6,087 bases of DNA from Candidatus Thorarchaeota archaeon (GTDB lineage Archaea > Asgardarchaeota > Thorarchaeia > Thorarchaeales > Thorarchaeaceae), in contig JAEORG010000044.1 in the NCBI GenBank assembly GCA_016841005.1, positions 1-6,087 of the forward strand, given 5' to 3'. Made by a program: the position numbers and the translations under genes. A model generated the notes under the pieces. That model was not told where the DNA came from and did not search any database. It saw only the letters and a list, made by a program, of their open reading frames with translations. Shown piece after piece: positions 1 to 5,649 of the stretch; within the stretch, counting starts at the first letter, position 1; the number at the start of each line of letters is the position of its first letter.

Positions 1-2
1 AA

Positions 3-263
3 AAAACAGCTAGTGCTGCTTGGATCAAAGCTAATAAAATCAGCCCTGGAAAATACAACAGTATTGACAAATGGGTGAAGTACTTGGCAAAGTTGGCTGG
101 TGGGAAACCATCCGGCGCAAAACGGATTTCATCGCATGCACTTACATTCAAGAAGCTAGATGGCTTCTATGTACCTGTTTATTATGTTAAAGTTGCCGCA
201 GGAGAAAAAACTCAGACAATAAAAGTCAACGCTATTAATGGTGATGTTTCCATCGCTGTATAG
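3..263 (+). CDS. C-terminal fragment of an unrecognised protein (5' end outside window)
   Basis: The frame is open from the left edge through 86 codons to a TAG at 261-263, so this is the 3' end of a longer gene. A GTG at 75 could be read as a start, but the frame continues upstream of it without a stop and with coding-like composition (Trp, Ile, Lys, Pro, Gly), so I do not take it as the start. The visible part is Lys-rich and basic. It ends in a short beta-rich segment (FYVPVYYVKVAAGEK, then TIKVNAINGDVSIAV) whose 'aromatic-VPVY...K..IKVNAINGDV' pattern resembles the terminal hairpin of PepSY-like domains. That is a weak resemblance only. No signal peptide, membrane helix or catalytic motif is visible in this part. 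It converges with hyuB, with 17 bp between the two stop codons. Function unknown. Confidence 0.7.
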   Translation, partial: KTASAAWIKANKISPGKYNSIDKWVKYLAKLAGGKPSGAKRISSHALTFKKLDGFYVPVYYVKVAAGEKTQTIKVNAINGDVSIAV

Positions 264-280
264 AATTCGTTTAACTAATT

Positions 281-1855
281 TCATGGGGGAGGACCATATC
301 CTCCTCCTCCAGGTGTTTCTATGCGAACTGTTGAGCCTTTAGGAGCCTTAATCGTGGTTTTTGCTTGTAGAAGATGCTCTCTTTCCTCAAAGATAATTGA
401 ATTCTTTCCTGTTTTTCCATCTTCTCCACCTTTGAGACCCCATGGTCTAATCGATCTTCTCTCAGATTGAATTGAAATTGTGCATTTATCAGCAAGTAAC
501 TCAATCTCTCGGATTATTCCGTCTCCACCACGCCACTTTCCTTTCCCTCCTGTTTCTCTATTAATGGAATAGCAGCGAACACGAAGAGGAAACTCAGACT
601 CTAAGGATTCAATTGGAGTATTGAGCGTATTTGTCATATGAGTATGAATTCCACTTGCGCCATCTTCGCTCTTTCTAGCTCCTGAACCTCCTCCAATAGT
701 TTCATAGAATGAGAATGGAGTGTTCGTTCTAGGATCAATACCTCCAACTGTTAGATTATTCATTGTACCCTGACTTGCTGCTGGTACCATATCAGGAACG
801 ATAGAGGCCATAGCTCCGAAAGTAACATCCACTATACGCTGTGATGTTTCAACATTTCCTGCTGAGACAGGAGCTGGGAATAAAGGGTTCAATAGGGAAC
901 CTTGTTCTACATTTACATCAATGACATTCCAACAACCACTATTGGTCGGGATGTCTTTTCCAAATAGAACGATGAATACATAGTAGACAGCTGATAGTGT
1001 TGATGCTAGAGGACAATTGATGTTTCCAAAAACCTGTTTTGATGTACCTGAGAAATCTACCTTTGCCCTTCCATCCTGGATATCGATGGCAACTGAAATA
1101 GGAATGTCCCAGGCTCCTGCTCCATCGCTTTCCATGAAATCCGTGTACTGTCCATGTTTTCCTTTGAATTTTTGAAGTGCTGTTCTCATCATCTGTTTGG
1201 AATAGTATTGAAGGTCTCCAAATGTTGTGAGAAGAGTATTCCATCCATAGTTATCTGCTACCTGAGAGAGCCGCTTCATTCCAACATTATTTGCAGCTAC
1301 CTGAGCAGAGAGGTCTCCCAATCTCTCATCTGGAGTTCTAGTTTCTCTAAGCAGATCTGCCACAGTATCTCTATCTAGTTGGCCTTCTTTCACAACTATC
1401 CTAGGACTGATGAGGGTTCCTTCCTCTTGAATTGAAGTTGACAAACCGGGCATAGATCCTGGACTAATTCCGCCAATATCTGCATGGTGTGCCCGATTAG
1501 CGCAGAATGCCACTCGTTCTCCATCATTGAATAATGGTGCTACTAATGTCAAATCTGGAAGGTGTGAACCTCCTGAGTATGGGTCATTGACCAATGCCAT
1601 TGTCCTTGGTTCCAATTCTTTTCCAAGAGTGTTAATGCATGATTTTACTGAGAGTGGCATAGCTCCCAAATGTACCGGGATGTCCTTTGACTGAGCAACT
1701 AGATCTCCATTGTTATCGAACACTGCGCAACTGCAGTCTCTTCTTTCTTTGATATTTGGACTGAAGGCTGTTCTCCTGAGCACCTGACTCATTTCTCTTG
1801 CAGAGGAAATGAGCGCATTCTTCAAAACCTCGAAGGTGATTGGATCTTCAATCAT
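281..1855 (-). CDS. hyuB: Hydantoinase B / 5-oxoprolinase-family subunit (HyuB)
   Basis: This 524-residue protein is a full-length member of the Hydantoinase_B family, the smaller subunit of ATP-dependent N-methylhydantoinases, 5-oxoprolinases and related acetone/acetophenone carboxylases. Family hallmarks are seen in order: N-terminal DPITFEVLKNAL (4-15), HLGAMP (62-67), NDPYSGGSHLPD (90-101), the His-rich NRAHHADIGGISPGSMP (120-136), SGTS (269-272), PVSAGNVETSQRIVD (329-343), GGGSGAR (388-394), HTHMTNTLNTPIE (404-416), RPWGLKGG (470-477), and the usual Gly-rich tail TPGGGGYG (514-521). The ATG at 1855 overlaps the hyuA stop (ATGA, 1852-1855) and is preceded by a GGAGGGAG ribosome site with 5-nt spacing. 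It acts in the cytoplasm as a complex with HyuA. The true substrate (hydantoin, N-methylhydantoin, 5-oxoproline, a ketone) cannot be assigned from sequence. The TGA stop is at 281-283. Confidence 0.95.
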   Translation of the reverse strand: MIEDPITFEVLKNALISSAREMSQVLRRTAFSPNIKERRDCSCAVFDNNGDLVAQSKDIPVHLGAMPLSVKSCINTLGKELEPRTMALVNDPYSGGSHLPDLTLVAPLFNDGERVAFCANRAHHADIGGISPGSMPGLSTSIQEEGTLISPRIVVKEGQLDRDTVADLLRETRTPDERLGDLSAQVAANNVGMKRLSQVADNYGWNTLLTTFGDLQYYSKQMMRTALQKFKGKHGQYTDFMESDGAGAWDIPISVAIDIQDGRAKVDFSGTSKQVFGNINCPLASTLSAVYYVFIVLFGKDIPTNSGCWNVIDVNVEQGSLLNPLFPAPVSAGNVETSQRIVDVTFGAMASIVPDMVPAASQGTMNNLTVGGIDPRTNTPFSFYETIGGGSGARKSEDGASGIHTHMTNTLNTPIESLESEFPLRVRCYSINRETGGKGKWRGGDGIIREIELLADKCTISIQSERRSIRPWGLKGGEDGKTGKNSIIFEEREHLLQAKTTIKAPKGSTVRIETPGGGGYGPPP

Positions 1856-3882
1856 TGGTTCTCCCTCCGTATCCAGAGAGTACCATCCTCATGTTGCTCT
1901 GCAATCCATCCTGGTTCAATATACGTAGTAGTATCTATTTGCTCGATTATTGCTGGTCCTCCTATAATCTGCCCAATTCCAAGTCTCTCTCTACGATACA
2001 ATAACGCTTCAGAAGTTGCACCATCCATTAGGATTACATTTCGCTTTCCAAACGGTTCTGATTCGCCCTGAATGTTATGTTTGTAAGGATGGTATTCATG
2101 CGAACTAGACTGCGCTACTGCTCGCACAGTGACCCACTCGATTTTTCTTCCTTCTAACTTATAGCCAAAAGATTCGTTGTGAAGTGTCTCAAATCTCTCT
2201 ATTGATAACGAGGTGATGTCATTTGAGTCATTGTTGAGAGGGACTGATAGTTCATGTGATTGTCCTCCGTATCTCATATCAACTTTCCATTCGATTGTTA
2301 TGTCCTTAACCGAGACTCCTTGCTCAACCAACTTGTTTTCTGCATCTTCTGAGAGATTAGTTAGCGAGTCCAGTAAGACCTTTTCATTTTCACGTGAGGT
2401 GTCAATGAGTATCGTCTTCATCAGGTCAACTCGAAGATTTGTGCAGACAAGTCCAAGCGCTGATGTTATACCCGGATATGGAGGTACTAGAATAAGATCA
2501 ATATTCAAGAGATCTGCAATATCAACTCCCTGTGTAGCTCCTGCACCACCAAAAGGAACCAGTACGAATTGTCGTGGGTCACTTCCTCTCTCCACAGTGA
2601 CCTCTCTGATTGCTTGGACCATATTTGCTGTGGATATTCTAATAATCCCCTGTGCAGCTTCTTCGACTGTTATATCAAGTTTAGAAGCTACCCTCGATAC
2701 AGCCTCTCTTGCTAGATCAACATTGAGTTTCACTTTTCCACCTAGAAAGAAATCTGGATTCAATCTTCCGAGAATGAGATTTGCATCAGTTACTGTTGCT
2801 TCATTTCCCCCTTTGTCATATGATGCTGGTCCTGGGACTGCTCCTGCACTCTGTGGGCCTACATGTAGAATACCTGCATCATCTACCCATGCGATACTTC
2901 CTCCGCCTGCACCTATTGTGTTCACATCTGTGGAAGGCATACGGAGAGGTAATCCAGCTACCTCATTATCTGGTTTGACAACGATTCCCCCAATTATTGC
3001 GCTAATATCACAACTAGTGCCGCCCATATCCAATGTGATTGCTTTTTGAATTCCGCATTGCTTAGTAATTTGCCACCCTCCAATTACTCCACCTGCAAGT
3101 CCTGATATTGCGAGACCAATAGATCTTCCCCTTACTTGGTTTGCATGCATTGTTCCTCCATTCGATTGCATTACTGCAAGAATGGAATTAGGTAGAAGAG
3201 ATTTCAGGGAAGCATCAAGACGTTCAAGATAACCAACGACAAGCGGACCGAGATATGCCTCTAGAACCGTTGTTGAAGTCCTTTCAAACTCACGAAATTC
3301 TGGAAGGACATCTGAAGATGCTACAATATACGCATCACTATAATCTTGCAATCTTTTCTGTAGTCGTTTCTCATGTGATGGATTCCGATAAGAAAAAAGA
3401 AGTGAGATCGCAATTGCTTGAGGGTGTCTCTGGAGAACCTTATCAAATGATTCATCGATACTCTCATTTGTCAGACCTTCAATGACCTCTCCTTCAGAAT
3501 TAAGTCTCTCTCTCACTCCTATTCGATCATCACGTTTTACAAGAGGTTCTGGTCGAGAAGCTGAAAGTGAATAGATGTCCTCCCTATTTTGCCGACCGAT
3601 TTCAAGCACATCTTCGAGTCCTTTTGTAGATAACAAGACAACCCTTGCACCTTTTCGTTCGAGCATTGCATTGGTAGCTACAGTTGTACCATGCACAACC
3701 AATGAGATTTCATCAGGTGAAATGTTGTTATCATAAAGTAATTCCTTGATTCCTTCGATTACTGCAGACTCTTGGCTTTGTGGAGTGGAAGGAACTTTGT
3801 GAACAAATTGTTGACCTGTGGTAGTATCTGTAAAGATGACATCTGTAAATGTGCCTCCAACATCTACACCTATTACTCTCAT
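1852..3882 (-). CDS. hyuA: Hydantoinase A / 5-oxoprolinase-family ATP-binding subunit (HyuA)
   Basis: This 676-residue protein is a full-length HyuA, the ATP-binding subunit of hydantoinase/oxoprolinase/ketone carboxylase complexes. Order of motifs: N-terminal phosphate-binding GVDVGGTFTD (5-14), HGTTVATNAMLERKGA (64-79), the second ASKHA-type phosphate loop LDMGGTSCDIS (284-294), GAGGGSIAWVD (324-334), GPQSAGAVPGPASY (342-355), TDANLILGRL (365-374), ERGSDPR (431-437) and FGGAGA (444-449). This matches the Hydant_A_N, Hydantoinase_A and C-terminal domains. The frame can be extended to a TTG at 3891, but the ATG at 3882 gives the family's typical N terminus (MRVIGVDVGG), so I choose it. One oddity: the segment usually read FGGAGPxHA is FGGAGATQG here, so the customary Pro and His are replaced. 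It is first in the operon, overlaps hyuB by 4 bp, and is divergent from the phosphatase gene. Substrate not assignable. Confidence 0.95.
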   Translation of the reverse strand: MRVIGVDVGGTFTDVIFTDTTTGQQFVHKVPSTPQSQESAVIEGIKELLYDNNISPDEISLVVHGTTVATNAMLERKGARVVLLSTKGLEDVLEIGRQNREDIYSLSASRPEPLVKRDDRIGVRERLNSEGEVIEGLTNESIDESFDKVLQRHPQAIAISLLFSYRNPSHEKRLQKRLQDYSDAYIVASSDVLPEFREFERTSTTVLEAYLGPLVVGYLERLDASLKSLLPNSILAVMQSNGGTMHANQVRGRSIGLAISGLAGGVIGGWQITKQCGIQKAITLDMGGTSCDISAIIGGIVVKPDNEVAGLPLRMPSTDVNTIGAGGGSIAWVDDAGILHVGPQSAGAVPGPASYDKGGNEATVTDANLILGRLNPDFFLGGKVKLNVDLAREAVSRVASKLDITVEEAAQGIIRISTANMVQAIREVTVERGSDPRQFVLVPFGGAGATQGVDIADLLNIDLILVPPYPGITSALGLVCTNLRVDLMKTILIDTSRENEKVLLDSLTNLSEDAENKLVEQGVSVKDITIEWKVDMRYGGQSHELSVPLNNDSNDITSLSIERFETLHNESFGYKLEGRKIEWVTVRAVAQSSSHEYHPYKHNIQGESEPFGKRNVILMDGATSEALLYRRERLGIGQIIGGPAIIEQIDTTTYIEPGWIAEQHEDGTLWIRRENQ
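1861..1868 (-). promoter_or_regulatory. Shine-Dalgarno site of hyuB
   Basis: On the minus strand the sequence GGAGGGAG ends 5 nt before the hyuB ATG at 1855 and lies inside the last codons of hyuA. It supports the chosen hyuB start and translationally coupled expression of the two subunits. hyuA itself has no comparable site, which fits a leaderless first gene followed by an SD-dependent second gene, a common archaeal arrangement. Confidence 0.75.
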
Positions 3883-3910
3883 CGTGAACAATGAACGAAT
3901 TGCAGAAGGA

Positions 3911-3920
3911 CAATAAGAAC
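3911..3920 (-). promoter_or_regulatory. Putative archaeal box A (TATA) of hyuAB
   Basis: Read on the minus strand this is GTTCTTATTG, centred about 33 bp upstream of the hyuA ATG at 3882, the spacing expected for a leaderless archaeal transcript. The same block recurs at 5571-5580 as GTTCATATTG, inside one of the best conserved stretches (3911-3930 versus 5571-5590, 17 of 20 identical) of the duplicated spacer. That conservation is the main support; the box is a poor match to the TATA consensus. Confidence 0.4.
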
Positions 3921-3950
3921 GCTTGGGCAGTTTTATGTCCGGCTCCTGAA

Positions 3951-3960
3951 TCCTTATATC
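3951..3960 (+). promoter_or_regulatory. Putative archaeal box A (TATA) of the first alkaline phosphatase
   Basis: TCCTTATATC is centred about 34 bp before the TTG start at 3990, preceded by a CTGAAT stretch in the position of a BRE. It recurs as TCTTTATTTC at 5611-5620 at the same distance from the second phosphatase start. This spacing would give a leader of only a few nucleotides, so translation is probably leaderless or nearly so. The GAGG at 3975-3978 is not conserved in the second copy and is probably not a ribosome site. Confidence 0.5.
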
Positions 3961-3989
3961 CTCTATTAGGAAAAGAGGACTGATTTCCT

Positions 3990-5432
3990 TTGATTATCCG
4001 TAAAACTCTACCACGATTCGTTCAGATTTCATTTCTGATTGTAATTTTTATCTCACCACTCCTTGTAGGAGATGGATTCACACCAATTACTCAATCACAG
4101 GACCAATCAATTCCTGCAGATGCACCTGGTCTAAGTGTAATCCTGATGATTGGTGATGGGATGGGATATGAACATGTGGACCTTGCTAGATTAGTCGAAA
4201 AAGGCGAATCAGGAAATCTATCAATGCAACAGTTGACCTGGAATGCGTCTGCTGTAACATTTGCTGCGAATAGTGCCATTACTGATTCTGCAGCTGCAGC
4301 TACAGCTATAGCTACTGGAGTGAAAACGAACACCGGATATGTTGGCATGGATCCTACCAAGCAAGTCCTTCAAAATATTCTAGAATATGCTCAGGATTTG
4401 AATAAGTCAACCGGTGTAATTACAACCGTAACTGTCTACCATGCTACTCCTGCGGGATTTCTAGCTCACACTGATAGTCGTTATAATTATGATACAATTG
4501 TCAGTCAGATTGTAAATGATGCTAATGTCGATGTTCTACTAGGTGGAGGTTCCGATAAATTTTCATCAGCTCAATTATCAACTATGGTTTCGAATGGATA
4601 CTCTGTTGTTGACAATCGTTACGATATGCTTAATGTCGTTTCTGGAAAGCTTTTCGGGCTCTTTTCATCCAGTTATATGCCCGAGGAGATGGTAAGGGAC
4701 TACACTACCACACCTTCACTCTTCGAAATGACGAATCAATCCCTGCACATCCTGTCTCAGGATCCTGATGGATTCTTCTTAATGGTTGAAGGTGGTCAGA
4801 TTGACTTTGAAGGACATGACAATGACAAGGTTGGAGTTGCATTAGAAGCAATTGAATTTGATAAAGCAGTTGCACGTGCTGTTCAATATGTAGACAGCAA
4901 CCCAAATACAATACTCATTGTGACTGCTGATCATGAGACTGGTGGACTGACTGTTGTCAGCAATACTTTGAACGATATTTTACCTGGTGCATTTGGTCTG
5001 GAATCTGAGAGACGTACACAACGTATAGACCGTGCAAACAATGTTACAACAACTTGGACTACGAAGGGTCATACTGCAGCTGATGTTCCAATCTATGCCT
5101 ATGGTTCTGCATTTGCTAGCCTACCTGAGGATTATGCTATCAACAATATTGACATTTACACGCTCATGAGGGATTACTTTGACGAGAATCCTCTCAGTGT
5201 GACTCAATATGAGGAACCTGAACCCACAACCACAACAACCTCATCCACTACATCTACAACGTCTACTACTGATACGACTTCAGAAACTACCAGCACAACA
5301 GAGTCAACTAATACTACAACTACATCTGGAACACAGACTGATATCCTGCTAGATCCCATGATGCTTACAGCAGTTGCCGCAGGTGCTGCAGTTGTAATAA
5401 TTGTCATCTTGGTACTTGTCAAGAAACGTTAG
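3990..5432 (+). CDS. phoA: Secreted, membrane-anchored alkaline phosphatase (complete copy)
   Basis: This 480-residue protein is an alkaline phosphatase that would hydrolyse phosphomonoesters outside the cell. All expected active-site residues are visible: D56 in GDGMG, nucleophile S100 in ITDSAAAATA, H151 and T153 in YHATPA, R164 for phosphate binding, E267, D272 and H276 in VEGGQIDFEGHDND, D314-H315 in TADHETGG, and H361 in TKGHTAADVP. Residues 1-37 form a signal peptide with a hydrophobic core (about 11-27). Residues 413-449 are a Thr/Ser-rich, probably glycosylated stalk, and about 457-477 is a membrane helix ending in KKR, so the enzyme is tethered to the outer face of the membrane. The start is TTG: a stop lies three codons upstream (TGA 3981-3983), no ATG fits, and the paralogue has TTG at the same place. 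His at the E. coli D153 position is common in non-enterobacterial members. Confidence 0.95.
   Translation: MIIRKTLPRFVQISFLIVIFISPLLVGDGFTPITQSQDQSIPADAPGLSVILMIGDGMGYEHVDLARLVEKGESGNLSMQQLTWNASAVTFAANSAITDSAAAATAIATGVKTNTGYVGMDPTKQVLQNILEYAQDLNKSTGVITTVTVYHATPAGFLAHTDSRYNYDTIVSQIVNDANVDVLLGGGSDKFSSAQLSTMVSNGYSVVDNRYDMLNVVSGKLFGLFSSSYMPEEMVRDYTTTPSLFEMTNQSLHILSQDPDGFFLMVEGGQIDFEGHDNDKVGVALEAIEFDKAVARAVQYVDSNPNTILIVTADHETGGLTVVSNTLNDILPGAFGLESERRTQRIDRANNVTTTWTTKGHTAADVPIYAYGSAFASLPEDYAINNIDIYTLMRDYFDENPLSVTQYEEPEPTTTTTSSTTSTTSTTDTTSETTSTTESTNTTTTSGTQTDILLDPMMLTAVAAGAAVVIIVILVLVKKR
5226..5336 (+). other. Thr/Ser-rich stalk of the phosphatase (low-complexity coding repeat)
   Basis: Codons 413-449 are almost entirely Thr and Ser with a few Asp, Glu, Asn and Gly (ACA, ACT and ACC codons alternating), giving an imperfect ACN-repeat at the DNA level. 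It separates the catalytic domain from the C-terminal helix at about 5358-5420. Such stretches are usually O-glycosylated spacers in archaeal surface proteins and are prone to length change by slippage. Confidence 0.85.
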
Positions 5433-5542
5433 TCTGTTCTATTCCATGAGAAGAATGATAGTCTGGATTTTATTTCGAATCCAAACTTCGAATAGAGCTG
5501 AATAGCAGGCGTATTGACCAAATCTACGCCTATTATCCTCAT
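5429..5542 (-). pseudogene. Chimeric remnant: hyuA 5' end fused to a GNAT acetyltransferase 3' end
   Basis: A 37-codon minus-strand frame starts at ATG 5542 and ends at TAA 5429-5431, overlapping the phosphatase stop by two bases. Its first seven residues, MRIIGVD, match the HyuA start MRVIGVD, and the DNA upstream matches the hyuA promoter region, including TTG-CTC-ACA-ATG against TTG-TTC-ACG-ATG. From codon 8 it no longer resembles HyuA and reads LVNTPAIQLYSKFGFEIKS. The pattern 'N-x-x-A-I-x-LY-x-K-x-GF-E' is the C-terminal signature of GNAT N-acetyltransferases (beta-strand, Asn, helix, GFE). The acetyl-CoA binding motif A (R/Q-x-x-G-x-G/A) is absent, so it cannot be an active enzyme. I read it as a duplication junction. 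It might still be expressed from the conserved promoter, in which case it would make a short peptide and RNA antisense to the phosphatase 3' end. Confidence 0.7.
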
Positions 5543-5570
5543 TGTGAGCAAAGAGTGAAATGGATTGGGG

Positions 5571-5580
5571 CAATATGAAC
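5571..5580 (-). promoter_or_regulatory. Relict hyuA-type box A in the duplicated spacer
   Basis: On the minus strand GTTCATATTG sits about 33 bp upstream of the ATG at 5542 and is 9 of 10 identical to the hyuA box A at 3911-3920. It is arguably a better TATA match than the original. It may still drive transcription through the chimeric remnant and antisense to the first phosphatase gene. Confidence 0.35.
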
Positions 5581-5610
5581 ACTTGAGCAGATTAATTACC
5601 GACTTCTGAA

Positions 5611-5620
5611 TCTTTATTTC
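5611..5620 (+). promoter_or_regulatory. Putative archaeal box A of the second alkaline phosphatase
   Basis: TCTTTATTTC, preceded by CTGAA, lies about 34 bp before the TTG at 5650 and is 8 of 10 identical to the box at 3951-3960. The second phosphatase therefore appears to have its own promoter rather than depending on read-through from the first. Confidence 0.5.
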
Positions 5621-5649
5621 GCGAACAGTTAGAACAAATATGATTTGTC

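Larger units (their letters stand above)
3862..4427. repeat. Direct repeat copy A: hyuA codons 1-7, divergent promoters, phosphatase 5' part
   Basis: This segment aligns without net gaps to 5522-6087 at a constant offset of 1660 bp. The hyuA ATG (3882 to 5542) and the phosphatase TTG (3990 to 5650) both keep that offset. Over 3881-4000 I count about 79 of 120 identical bases, with strong blocks at the two box A positions and at both start codons. Over the first 146 phosphatase codons 117 residues are identical. The copy is cut here only because the partner runs off the window. Confidence 0.85.

Noticed and set aside
2213..3049. A 278-codon open frame on the plus strand opposite hyuA
   Set aside because: It is antisense to well-conserved HyuA motifs (LDMGGTS, GAGGGS, FGGAG), is Ser/Thr/Pro-rich as expected of a shadow frame, and has no recognisable domain.
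3883..3891. Upstream TTG start for hyuA adding three residues (MFT)
   Set aside because: The ATG at 3882 gives the typical HyuA N terminus and the expected distance to the putative box A. The TTG also lacks a ribosome site.
4091..4360. Minus-strand frame inside the first phosphatase with a similar frame at 5682-5930 in the second
   Set aside because: The two resemble each other only because the sense genes are paralogues. Both are antisense to the conserved GDGMG to TDSAAAATA region.
5226..5336. ACN-rich stretch considered as a CRISPR-like or tandem DNA repeat
   Set aside because: It has no regular unit length or spacers and is in frame within the phosphatase, coding for a Thr/Ser stalk.
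5204..5422. Minus-strand Val-rich frame at the end of the first phosphatase
   Set aside because: It is the reverse complement of the Thr-rich stalk and membrane helix: Thr codons read backwards give Val, Cys and Ser.
5474..5492. Two TTCGAA palindromes 13 bp apart and a short CGAA/TTCG stem, possibly an operator or terminator
   Set aside because: They fall in the GNAT-like frame coding SKFGFE, the stem is only 4 bp, and no T-run follows directly. Chance within coding-derived sequence is enough.
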